Shown: positions 6,556 through 15,900 of the stretch, in pieces
Position numbering within the stretch: position 1 is the first letter of the stretch
Layout: each line of letters starts with the position of its first letter
Assembly: GCA_007753675.1 (NCBI GenBank)
Contig: CP036432.1
Location: 9,767,381-9,831,380, forward strand
Length of the DNA: 64,000 nt
From: Stieleria magnilauensis
GTDB lineage: Bacteria; Planctomycetota; Planctomycetia; Pirellulales; Pirellulaceae
Direction: 5' to 3'
Notes under the pieces: model-generated
What the model was told of the DNA's origin: nothing
Databases searched by the model: none
What the model saw: only the letters and a program-made list of their open reading frames with translations
Made by a program: the position numbers and the translations under genes

Positions 6556-8979
6556 ATGCAAAACACGATTCGTCCGTCCACCAAACACCGACGGCTTAGG
6601 CGCCGTCCCATGCGCGTCGAGCCACTTGAGGGGCGACGATTGCTGGCGGCACAAACTTTCACCGAAACCGATCAGCCCGCCGGCGAAGTGGCGGCGACGA
6701 TTCAGTCCTCAAGTGATCAACTCGCTCCGTACAACCTGGTGCAGTTCGCCAAGGATCTCAAGGCGGCGGGGGTCGTCTTGTACGGAGCTGCCTGGTGTCC
6801 GACGTGTACTCAGCAGGCCGAACTCTTTGAAGACGGCGCGAAGGAATTGCCCTTCGTCGAAGTCACCCGTCCCGATCGATCGATTTCACCGTTGGCGATC
6901 GAGAAGAACATCACCGTCTTTCCGACCTGGGAGTTTCCCGACGGATCACGGGTCATTGGGATTCGGTCACTCGACGAAATCAGTTCACGTAGTGGAGTCC
7001 CCATTCCCAGGGGCGGATCTCCGCAGTTTGAGTTCATCGGTGACCAGACCGTATCAATCGGATCACCGCTTCACGTCCCCATCGATGCCTACGATCCCTA
7101 CGGAGGGCCGCTGACAGTGACGGTTTCGGTCGACGACCCCGATCTGCTCGAGGCGCAAGTCGTCGCCGGCAATCGTTCGATCCGAATCGATCTGGAAACG
7201 TATGGCGATCTGGTTTTTGAGTTGTTTGAACAGCGGGCACCGGTGGCGTCGGGTCGGATGATCGAACTGGCACAATCAGGCTTTTACGACGGGATCGATT
7301 TTCACCGGGTGATCGACAACTTTGTGATTCAAGGCGGTGACCCGACGGGAACCGGAACCGGCGGCTCCACCTTGGACGACTTCGATGACGATTACCACGC
7401 GGAACTTCAGTACAACCGCTCGGGAGTGCTCGGGTTTGCGAAGTCGGGCGACGACACCAACAATAGCCAGTTCTTTATCACGGAGACGCCGACGCGATTC
7501 CTGGACTTCAACTACAGCATCTTTGGTCAACTGGTCGAAGGCGAGGCGGTGCGAGAGGCGATCAGCGGGCACGCCGTCAATCACTCCAATCGTCCGACCA
7601 GTGACATCACGATTGAGACGATCGAAGTGTTCAATGACCTGGAAAACTCGATCGTGATGCTGAAGCCGACCGGCGACGCGACCGGTCGGACCCATGTCAC
7701 AGTGACGGTGGCCAATTCATTTGGAGCCACGTCGAGCGAAACGTTTGCGGTGGAGGTTCAGCAAGACAACCACAATAGCCAGCCGTTTTTGAACGCCATC
7801 GCCGTCGCTGAATCTTACCCCAACGACCAAGCCGCGACGATTCAGATCACCAGCACCGATATCGAAGGCGATGCGGTAGCGTATTCGGCGGAAATAATCG
7901 GGGGCCTCGACAACGCCATCGCCACGATCGACGAAGCGGGGCAATTGGTCGTGATGCCGCGTCATGGTTTCAGCGGAACGGTTGACGTCGTGGTGACGGT
8001 TCGACCGGGATCATCCGTTCACGAAAATTCGCTCAACGACCGCGATCGTCAACGCATCACGTTGAATTTTGCCGAGGCATTCGAACCCTCGACCCCGATC
8101 AACTACATCACGGTCGATTCGATCCATCGTTTGCACACGATTCCGACAAGCAACCAATACACCGCGATCATCTTCCGTGCCGTCGAGGACACGACACTCT
8201 CCATTCATCCGGTCGGCACGGTGTCGGTCGATGAGACCATTGTGGTGCTCGACGGCGAACAGCTTGTGATCAGCCGCCAGGACGAGGGCGTGACCAGTGC
8301 AGCGCTGCGTGCCGGCGGACTGTACGCAATTCTCTTTGATCCACAACCCGTCGACCGCCTGTTCTCGTTTCAATCCTCCCGCGGTTCCCAGTCCGTCTCG
8401 ACTGAAATGCTGACCAACCTCTTTGAGCCGACCGATGCGAATGCCGATGGCCAGACCACTCCGCGTGACGTGCTGGCGATCATCAATGGAATTGCGTTGC
8501 GTCAATCCGCCGAAGGCGAGCCGATCCCGACCAGTACGCAGTTTTTGGATGCCAACGGCGACGGCAGAATCACTCCGCTGGATGCACTGTACGTCGTGAA
8601 CTATCTGGCGCGTCAGCAACCCGGAGAGGGCGAAGGGATGACAATCGACCAGCCTCTTCCCGCGTCGTTGACACCAGCGAGTCTCTTGCCCCAGCCGTCG
8701 ACCGTGACGCAGTCGCCGTGGACGATTCGTGACGAACACCCCGTCGTGTTTGGATCGGTCAGCCAGTTCCCTGTTCGGAATGATTCAGCGGAGATGATCG
8801 ATCGCGTTCTCTCCGATCGTCTCGACGAGGATGATGATGACATCCATAAATCGTCAGCTGCTTCGTTCTCCACGCCGCCGCGCCGGCAGACCGTAGATAC
8901 CCAGGGCGAACTCGAGCACGATCAGCGGGATCACCCAACTGATCCAAGCGGCGAGTTGATAAGTCAGCTCCGGCGTTAA
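6556..8979 (+). CDS. Multidomain surface protein: LEPR-XLL, thioredoxin-like, cyclophilin, dockerin
   Basis: About 807 residues. The basic N-terminus carries VEPLEGRRLLAA, a LEPR-XLL-type sorting motif of planctomycete surface proteins. A thioredoxin-like segment has AAWCPTC (Cys about 81 and 84) with FPTWEF downstream. A cyclophilin-type peptidyl-prolyl isomerase domain follows at about 195-345 (FELFEQRAPVASGRMIELA, GFYDGIDFHRVIDNFVIQGG, NSQFFIT). Cadherin/Ig-like stretches come next, then two dockerin-type Ca-binding repeats (DANADGQTTPRDVLAIING, DANGDGRITPLDALYVVNYL). It probably folds or remodels proteins at the cell surface. The last 42 codons overlap the convergent gene on the other strand. 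Confidence 0.85.
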   Translation: MQNTIRPSTKHRRLRRRPMRVEPLEGRRLLAAQTFTETDQPAGEVAATIQSSSDQLAPYNLVQFAKDLKAAGVVLYGAAWCPTCTQQAELFEDGAKELPFVEVTRPDRSISPLAIEKNITVFPTWEFPDGSRVIGIRSLDEISSRSGVPIPRGGSPQFEFIGDQTVSIGSPLHVPIDAYDPYGGPLTVTVSVDDPDLLEAQVVAGNRSIRIDLETYGDLVFELFEQRAPVASGRMIELAQSGFYDGIDFHRVIDNFVIQGGDPTGTGTGGSTLDDFDDDYHAELQYNRSGVLGFAKSGDDTNNSQFFITETPTRFLDFNYSIFGQLVEGEAVREAISGHAVNHSNRPTSDITIETIEVFNDLENSIVMLKPTGDATGRTHVTVTVANSFGATSSETFAVEVQQDNHNSQPFLNAIAVAESYPNDQAATIQITSTDIEGDAVAYSAEIIGGLDNAIATIDEAGQLVVMPRHGFSGTVDVVVTVRPGSSVHENSLNDRDRQRITLNFAEAFEPSTPINYITVDSIHRLHTIPTSNQYTAIIFRAVEDTTLSIHPVGTVSVDETIVVLDGEQLVISRQDEGVTSAALRAGGLYAILFDPQPVDRLFSFQSSRGSQSVSTEMLTNLFEPTDANADGQTTPRDVLAIINGIALRQSAEGEPIPTSTQFLDANGDGRITPLDALYVVNYLARQQPGEGEGMTIDQPLPASLTPASLLPQPSTVTQSPWTIRDEHPVVFGSVSQFPVRNDSAEMIDRVLSDRLDEDDDDIHKSSAASFSTPPRRQTVDTQGELEHDQRDHPTDPSGELISQLRR

Positions 8980-9534
8980 ACCGAGCATCTGAAGCGCAAA
9001 ATGCCCCAGCCGCAAGAACACGGCCGAGAGCAACAGCACGTAACTGCGCAGCATCCAAATCCGGTGCTGCTGAAGATCGTACCCGCGGCCCGCTCGCCAA
9101 CCGATGAAGGTCGACCCCCAGGTCGCCGCGGCGAGCACTGCGAAACAGAGCGTGGTCGACCATCCGCCGAATGCTTTCATTGCCATGACGAAGCCTCCCG
9201 GAGCGGCCGCGCACAAAACGGCAGTGACGTAAACTCGGCCTACGATTCGATGAACCCGTGGATACTGCATTCGCAGGGTTCGGCTCATCTGCAGCCCGCC
9301 CAAAAACAATCCGATCGGGGCGCCCGCGATGTGGAGATAGAAACCGATGAAATAGCCGGAGCGATAAAAATAGTCCGCCTTATTGCTCAGAAACCCGTAG
9401 TCAAAATCCGGCGGCAGATAGTGCGGAAACGGGCTCAGGATCAACAAGCCGATCCAAAACACGAATCCGATCGCCACCCACTTGACCCATCGCAGGGGCG
9501 TGATCGATGCGGGCGAAATGTAAAAAGATTTCAT
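8854..9534 (-). CDS. DUF2306-like integral membrane protein
   Basis: 226 residues from the ATG at 9534, preferred over a longer reading because the extra N-terminus is not membrane-like. Six or more hydrophobic helices are visible, with conserved-looking polar residues in them (FYLHIAGAPIGLFLGGLQ, RVHRIVGRVYV, LQQHRIWMLRSYVLLLSAV). The His-Arg pattern and length fit DUF2306-type membrane proteins of unknown role. Its 3' end overlaps the convergent surface-protein gene by 126 bases, which is unusually long. Confidence 0.75.
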   Translation of the reverse strand: MKSFYISPASITPLRWVKWVAIGFVFWIGLLILSPFPHYLPPDFDYGFLSNKADYFYRSGYFIGFYLHIAGAPIGLFLGGLQMSRTLRMQYPRVHRIVGRVYVTAVLCAAAPGGFVMAMKAFGGWSTTLCFAVLAAATWGSTFIGWRAGRGYDLQQHRIWMLRSYVLLLSAVFLRLGHFALQMLGLTPELTYQLAAWISWVIPLIVLEFALGIYGLPARRRGERSS

Positions 9535-9634
9535 CACGCGCCACAATCGTGAAAGAATCGGGAGACGGCACCCTATAATCGAAGCTTGGTTTCGATCGTC
9601 CGCTGGTTCAGGTTCAAGATGAGAGGACAATGAA

Positions 9635-10027
9635 ATGTCAAACCACAATCAGCCATCAACGGGCTCGCCGCTGGGGACCGATTCTGGCGAGCCATCATTG
9701 TCGCAGGCTCAACCCTACCGAACTCCAGCCAACGTGAGCGATGGGATCACCGCCGGCGGCGCATTGCGGTCACCACTGCTTTGGATCACCGTGGCATCCA
9801 CCACGGGCTTCGTCATCGTCGGTTGGTTCATCTTGTTCACACCCGTCCAGGATTTTAACAAGAACCGTGGACCGGTGAAGCCAATCCCTCAGTATGTCGA
9901 AGACTTTGGGATGAGCCGCGTTCCGGTGGAAGATTTCGAAGACGCCGAGGACATCACGGTGATGCAACCATTGGAGGGCCCCGCGGTTGGCCCACAAGCG
10001 GACTCGAGCGTGATGGTGGTCCCGTAA
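9635..10027 (+). CDS. Hypothetical single-pass membrane protein
   Basis: 130 residues preceded by an AGAGGA ribosome-binding site 7 bases before the ATG. A polar, Ser/Pro-rich N-terminus precedes one transmembrane helix (LLWITVASTTGFVIVGWFIL), followed by an acidic tail (VEDFEDAEDITVM). No family is recognised. It is divergent from the DUF2306-like gene and lies 226 bases before hflK. Confidence 0.65.
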   Translation: MSNHNQPSTGSPLGTDSGEPSLSQAQPYRTPANVSDGITAGGALRSPLLWITVASTTGFVIVGWFILFTPVQDFNKNRGPVKPIPQYVEDFGMSRVPVEDFEDAEDITVMQPLEGPAVGPQADSSVMVVP

Positions 10028-10253
10028 CAAGCAGCCCTGGCCCGCACACCGCGTCGCACTTCGGTCAGCGACGATGTTCGTGCGAATCGGTCTTGATTAA
10101 GAAAGATCGTTAATTTTTGAGATCGAGAGCCTAGCCGGACGGCCTCTCAGACCTACCCTTTGGAGCGGTGACCCTTGGTTCTTGCCGGTGACGGTTGGAG
10201 GCATTGATCAGAATCCGCGGACTGTGACTCCTTTCAAATGACTCCATCGATTC

Positions 10254-11237
10254 ATGAGCAATTCGAATCCACGCGGCCCTGACTGGTCGGACCTCGAGCG
10301 GTTGCAGCCCTATGCGGCTTGGCTGATCCCCGCGATCCTACTCCTTGCGCTGCTGTTCACGAGCGTCTACACGGTCCAAGCGGAATCGCAGGGTGTCGTC
10401 TTGCGGTTCGGCCGCTACGTCAAAACCGTCGATCCGGGCCTGAGATTCAAATTCCCGTTCGGCATCGACGATGTTTCGATCGTTCCGGTCAAGCGTCAAT
10501 TGAAACAGGAATTCGGTTTCGGCACGCCCGGCGCTACCAATGACACGCAAGTCTCGAACGAACAAACCGAGGAACGCGTGATGGTCACCGGCGATCTCAA
10601 CATCGCCACGGTCGAATGGGTGATCCAGTACCGCGTCCGCGATCCGAAGCTGTTCTTGTTCAAGGTTCGCAATCCGGGCCAAACGCTACGCGACATCTCC
10701 GAATCGGTGATGCGGACCGTCGTCGGCGACCGCACCGTCGATGAAGTCATCACGATCGGCCGACAAGAGATCGAGGTCGAGGCGCTGTTGCAACTCCAGG
10801 AACAGGTCGACAAATACGAGCTGGGTCTAAGCATCGACCAGGTTCAACTGAAAAACGTCAACCCACCGCAACCGGTCCAACCGTCGTTCAACGAGGTCAA
10901 CCAAGCTCAGCAGGAACGTGAGCAGATGATCAACGTTGCCAACGGTGAATACAACAAAGAAGTCCCACGTGCACGCGGTGAAGCGGAACAGAAGACACAA
11001 GCCGCCGAGGGTTACGCGCTCAAACGCGTCAACGAAGCTCAAGGCGATGTCTCGCGATTCAACGCCGTGTTTGCCGAATACGCCAAAGCACCCGAAGTGA
11101 CCAAGCAGCGAATCTACATCGAAACCATGCGGCAAGTCATCCCGACGCTCGGGCAAAAAATCATCATGGATGATCAAGCCAACCAGATTTTGCCACTGTT
11201 GAATCTGGCCCCGCAAGCCGACCGGAGATCCCCATGA
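10254..11237 (+). CDS. hflK: HflK, SPFH/prohibitin-family membrane protease modulator
   Basis: 327 residues. One N-terminal membrane helix (about 22-42, WLIPAILLLALLFTSVYTV) is followed by the SPFH/band-7 domain (QGVVLRFGRYVKTVDPGLRF, EWVIQYRVRDP) and a helical coiled coil (EYNKEVPRARGEAEQKTQAA), the order known for HflK. In other bacteria HflK and HflC form a membrane complex around FtsH and modulate its proteolysis. The stop overlaps the hflC start (ATGA), so the subunits are co-translated. The usual Gly-rich N-terminal extension is short here. Confidence 0.92.
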   Translation: MSNSNPRGPDWSDLERLQPYAAWLIPAILLLALLFTSVYTVQAESQGVVLRFGRYVKTVDPGLRFKFPFGIDDVSIVPVKRQLKQEFGFGTPGATNDTQVSNEQTEERVMVTGDLNIATVEWVIQYRVRDPKLFLFKVRNPGQTLRDISESVMRTVVGDRTVDEVITIGRQEIEVEALLQLQEQVDKYELGLSIDQVQLKNVNPPQPVQPSFNEVNQAQQEREQMINVANGEYNKEVPRARGEAEQKTQAAEGYALKRVNEAQGDVSRFNAVFAEYAKAPEVTKQRIYIETMRQVIPTLGQKIIMDDQANQILPLLNLAPQADRRSP

Positions 11238-12196
11238 ACCGTCTGACATTCCCCGCGGTCGCCGCCATCGTGATTCTGGGCGGATTGGTCGCCTACAGCG
11301 CAGCCTACACGGTGAGCGAGACCGAACAGGTCATCATCACCCAGTTCGGAAAACCGGTCGGCGATCCGATCACCGACGCCGGCTTGCATTTCAAACTTCC
11401 GCTCATCCAGGAAGTCACTCGCGTTGAGAAACGCATCCTGGAATGGGACGGCCGTCCCAACGAAATGCCGACCAAAGACAAAACCTATATCGTCGTCGAC
11501 ACCTTCGGTCGTTGGCGGATCAATGATGCCAAACAGTTCTTCCTGCGGCTCAGAGATGAACGCAGCGCCCAATCGCGTCTCGATGACATCCTCGGCAGCG
11601 AAACCCGCAACGCGATCGCCAAACACGAATTGATCGAATTGGTCCGGACCACCAAAGACCGCCAACCCGTCCGCGATGAAACCATCGCCGACGCGCCCGG
11701 CAACATCGGAATCCTGTACCCGATCAACAAGGGGCGTGCCAAAATCGAAGAAGAGATCTTTCAACAAGCGGCCAGTAAAGTCACCGACCTGGGAATCGAA
11801 TTGCTGGATGTCCGCTTCAAACGCATCAATTACAACGAGAGCGTCAGGGATCGGATCTATTCTCGGATGATCAGCGAACGGCAACAAATCGCCGAACGTT
11901 TCCGCAGCGAGGGCGCCGGCGAGGCGGCCAAAATCATCGGTCGCAAGGAAAAGGATTTGCTGGAAATCGAATCCCAGGCTTACAAACAAGTCCAGGAGAT
12001 CCAAGGTGCTGCCGACGCCGAAGCCACCGAGATTTACGCCCAGGCCTACAACCAAAGCGCTGATTCGATCGCGTTCTACGCCTTCATTAAAACGATGGAG
12101 ACGTATCAGGAAATGTTGGATCCGAACACGACGCTGATTCTGAGCACCGACAGCGACATCTTCAAATTCCTGAAACGCATCGACGTTCAAGAGTAA
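11234..12196 (+). CDS. hflC: HflC, partner of HflK
   Basis: 320 residues. An N-terminal membrane helix (FPAVAAIVILGGLVAYSAAY) precedes the SPFH domain (TEQVIITQFGKPVGDPITDA, FKLPLIQEVTRVEKRIL), the DVRFKRINYNESVRDRIY segment typical of HflC, and a coiled coil rich in Glu/Ala/Arg. The C-terminus (PNTTLILSTDSDIFKFLK) matches the HflC ending. It is coupled to hflK by a 4-base overlap. A palindromic repeat lies between this gene and the convergent sigma-factor gene. Confidence 0.92.
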   Translation: MNRLTFPAVAAIVILGGLVAYSAAYTVSETEQVIITQFGKPVGDPITDAGLHFKLPLIQEVTRVEKRILEWDGRPNEMPTKDKTYIVVDTFGRWRINDAKQFFLRLRDERSAQSRLDDILGSETRNAIAKHELIELVRTTKDRQPVRDETIADAPGNIGILYPINKGRAKIEEEIFQQAASKVTDLGIELLDVRFKRINYNESVRDRIYSRMISERQQIAERFRSEGAGEAAKIIGRKEKDLLEIESQAYKQVQEIQGAADAEATEIYAQAYNQSADSIAFYAFIKTMETYQEMLDPNTTLILSTDSDIFKFLKRIDVQE

Positions 12197-12211
12197 CCCC
12201 GGCGGAAAAAG

Positions 12212-12353
12212 GGGCTGGTCAAAAAATGAAGTGGTCAAAAAATGGAGTGACCTGGAAATGGAGTGGTCTGGTAAGAAAATAGGAGTGGATTCAAATAAAA
12301 GAGCTCTTGGTTTCCCTGTCTTCATTTTTTGACCAACCCATTTTTTGACCCTC
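12212..12353. repeat. Inverted repeat, family B (TGGTCAAAAAATG)
   Basis: The left part has GGTCAAAAAATGAAG and a second GTGGTCAAAAAATGG; the right part has TTCATTTTTTGACCA and CCCATTTTTTGACC, so the two halves pair. It sits between convergent genes and could act as a two-way terminator. A related element lies at 24156-24264. Confidence 0.7.
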
Positions 12354-12359
12354 TTCTCG

Positions 12360-12965
12360 TTACAACCGACCTGAACAATCACCGTAAACGGCTTTGAGCT
12401 TCTCCAGCGCCCGGATCCACAGCATCCGTGTCGCGGCGTTCGACCGTCCGATCCGCTGAGCGATCTGCTCGTGAGACAGGCCGTCGATGTGCCGCAGTGT
12501 CAGAACTTCGCGATAGTCGTTGGGCAGTCGGTCAAGGGCCGCGGCCAATTGCAGGGTTTGTTCCGCCCGGTCGGCGTGCGAGCGTGGATCGGGCTGCCGG
12601 TCGATCGCCAGTTGTTCGATCCGAATGCTGTCGCGATCCAAAGCCGCTTGTAATTGTTGTTCGCGTCCCTGCCCGCGTTTGAGCGTTCGCAGCTGATCGC
12701 GGTCGTACCGCAACAACGTGCGTTTCAGGATCGTGCGCAACCAGGCCAAGCGTTCGGCTTGCGTGTTTCCCCGAAAGTTTTCGTGGCCACGCCAAGCATC
12801 CACCAAGGTTTGCTGCACAACATCCGACGGATCGATGCGACCGCGGAGCGCCGGAGACAACTGGCGTTCTGCGAGCATTTTCAGCCACGGTCGCAGCGGA
12901 CCGATCGACCAGGTGGCTCGTAGTGAGTCTTCACTCTTCGAAGCGTCTTCATCTCCGCCATTCAC
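12360..12965 (-). CDS. ECF-type RNA polymerase sigma factor
   Basis: 201 residues from a GTG at 12965 that overlaps the kinase stop as GTGA; the longer reading into the kinase gene was rejected for that reason. Region 2 reads LSPALRGRIDPSDVVQQTLV followed by AWRGHENFRG, and region 4 reads LPNDYREVLTLRHIDGLSHE then QIAQRIGRSNAATRM. This is the layout of planctomycete ECF factors of the type found next to Ser/Thr kinases. It probably directs RNA polymerase to a regulon controlled by the neighbouring kinase. No anti-sigma factor is visible. Confidence 0.88.
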   Translation of the reverse strand: MNGGDEDASKSEDSLRATWSIGPLRPWLKMLAERQLSPALRGRIDPSDVVQQTLVDAWRGHENFRGNTQAERLAWLRTILKRTLLRYDRDQLRTLKRGQGREQQLQAALDRDSIRIEQLAIDRQPDPRSHADRAEQTLQLAAALDRLPNDYREVLTLRHIDGLSHEQIAQRIGRSNAATRMLWIRALEKLKAVYGDCSGRL

Positions 12966-15900
12966 GTCGTCGCTTGCCTCCCCATCCAACCCCTGATCCG
13001 ACGCAATGCCGAAGCCAGAATTCGTAGAATCCAATAGACTTGCACCACCACGATAAGGCTCAACAGCGCGACGCGCAGCAGTCCCGTTGCATCGATGCGG
13101 TGACGAAGGATTTCCGGGTCGGGACGTTGCAGGTACGCAAATGCGACCAGGGCCAAAAAGACGACGGGCGTACCGATCGAAAGCATCAATCGGATCGAGT
13201 CTCCCTGGCCGTCTTTCTGATCGCGGACGGCGATTAGCAAAGCGACGATGCACATCCAGGCGGTGACACCGTTGAAAAGATGGATGACCAGGCCGGGATC
13301 ACGCAACCATGGACTTTGCCAGATCACCATCCAAACTCCGACCAGCAGCGGTGCCAGTAGCAGCCAAGCCAGACTCCAGCGTCGCGTTTTCAGCGTCCGC
13401 TTTACATACCAAAGCGGCAACAGAATCAAAACGCACAGCGCGAGACCGCCGCGAACCAGATCAAGCCCCCATTGGGCGAGTGTGGTGTCCCCGCCGATCG
13501 AACGGAACAGCGGTCGCATTCGACGTGGATCCATTTCCCGATGCGTCGTCACAGCGTTGGATTCTAGCGGTGCTTTGGAACGCAGATCCTGAAACTGAAT
13601 TCCATCAAGCGTCGGAGACGCGATCCGAGTGTGCGTGTCGTCACGCCGGCAGATGACCGGTACGTTCGAGGCAGATTCTGGATCGCTATCTGTTCCGGTC
13701 AGAATCTCCTGCCGCGACCAATCGATTGCCACGAGACGATCCTGGTCGATGTGCAGCCAACTGATCGGGACGTGGTGATCCTCTTTCCAGTGGACACTCT
13801 GGATTCCGTTGACGTCGGGAATCGAGATTTGGAATTTCGGAGCAGGCTGCAGCATCGGATAGCACCGAATGACAAGTGATGATCGGCCATCGTCGTTGGG
13901 TGCCGATCCGCCCTCCGCCGCAGTGACGCGGTCCATCACAATGCGTTCTTTGACTCCGTCACCGTCGATGTCCCAGAACCACATGCCGACCACATAGAAA
14001 TTTTCCGCTGATTCATTGAACTGCCGAATCCTTTGGAATTGCTTTTCGCGAAGGTCGAAAATCTCACAACGCGTTTTCCCGTTCGCGTTCCGACTCAACG
14101 CCAGCATCGGAATGCCGTCCGAACCGGTCGCGTTGTCGATTGCCACGTATCGGCTCGCGTATGCACCGTCCACGAGAGGAAGAGACGCAGCGTTGTCGGG
14201 CTCGGTCGAGTCAACGAGTTCACCATCCGGCCCACAGAGGACCAGCTGTCGTAGCGGATTGTCTTTCGAAGTGTGACCCAAGTAGACGACGTGCGTTTGG
14301 CCATCGATGACAACCAACGAAAACGGAATCCAATAGTCGCTTCGAGTCGGCCGCTGGAAGACCGATCGTTCCCATATCAGTTCGCCGTTGGCACCATCCC
14401 AGGCGGCGAGAAACAGCTTCTCGTCGTGCGAGTGGGGTCCGACAACGTCCTGGATACCGTCGCCGTTGAGGTCCGCGAACTTTAGATGGTCATAATCAAC
14501 TGGCGTGTTGACGCGGGATGCTCCGAACAGGAATCGATTCGACCATCGGATCTGGCCTGTCGCTCGACTGACCAAGGACATTTGGAACGCATTGATCGGT
14601 TGCCCCGTCATTAAAGAAGACGCTCGGGGGGCAAGTCGTCCATCGCCGACGAGCAAGATTGATATCCCATCGTCAAGTGACTGAGCCAGGATGACTCGGC
14701 CTCCCACATTGCCCCGCAAGCGACAAAGTTCAGTCCCCGTTTCTCCGTCGAAGATCCGGGATGGCGTTTCGTATCCCGTTTGATTCTGAACAAGAAAGTC
14801 GACCGATCCATCGTCATGTTCAATAGGAATCCATTGGCCGCCATCGGTTCGATCGCTGTTCCAAACCGTCCGTTCAGAGACGGCATCGATGACGCTGATG
14901 CGGGTCGGCTGAAAACCTGACGCGGCAATCAGATGTCGGCCCGATTCACCAACCCAGGATGCCAGCAACGTGTTTTCGCCCAATCGAATCGTCGGCGAAC
15001 GCTGGGATTGCAACAGGACCAGGTGATCTTCACCGACGCCGAAGGGACCACCGCGGCGGCGGTAAGCACGTATCGATGATGTTGAATCAGTGGGGCTGGG
15101 ACAGACATCCAGCCCCGCGGCGATGGCGACGGGGCTGGGTTGGCTGGGGTGGAAACGAATCACCGAGGACGCGAGCATGACGTCCAAGGTGCGGTCGCCG
15201 GCGACAAAATCAATTTCGATCGTTCCCGGTGGGTTGTCAGGAAGTCCACTGCGAATCGCGTCGATCTGGGCGACGCGGATTTGGTCGCCGAACTGGGGAA
15301 TCCGATGTCTTGCCCAGGCCAGGACGTTGCCTGTTTTTCCCGAAATCCAATCCACGTAAATGTAAGCTTGGTGATCGGCGTCCTTTTCCGCTGCTTCGGT
15401 TGGTCCTCGTCCCGCGATGATGGCCGTGGCGATGTCTTTCCAGCCGTCTTGATTGATGTCATCGGTCACCGTGATGCGAGACACGCAATCGTCAGCGGAT
15501 TGAAACGCCGAGTAGGGCGTCTGGTCGGTCCAAACCGGCGTCCCCGTGGCTGCGTCGAGCAACTGCACGCCCACATCGACGCCGTTGCGATATCGGATGC
15601 GGGGCACAATGATTTCGTCCGCACCGTCACCGTTGATGTCCGTGACGTAGGGCCAATCGGCGTGATTGCGGTCGACCGAATAGCGCCACTGGACATGCTC
15701 CATTTGTCGGCTCCATCGTTGCCGGCCTTCCAGGTCGTAGGCGGCGATCTGCGTGCCGCTGAATGGAGCCGTGTTCAATCGCGATTCTTCGTGATCGTAA
15801 AAGATCAGTCTTGCTTCGCCGCGCGCGTTGGCAATCCGGGGAGCGTGGGGCGGCGTGAAGGGCAACTTGATCGTCACGACAGACGCGGGGTCTTGATCCC

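Noticed and set aside
11174-12382. Minus-strand frame of 402 codons opposite hflC
   Set aside because: It mirrors the hflC codons and has no recognisable domain; hflC is well supported.
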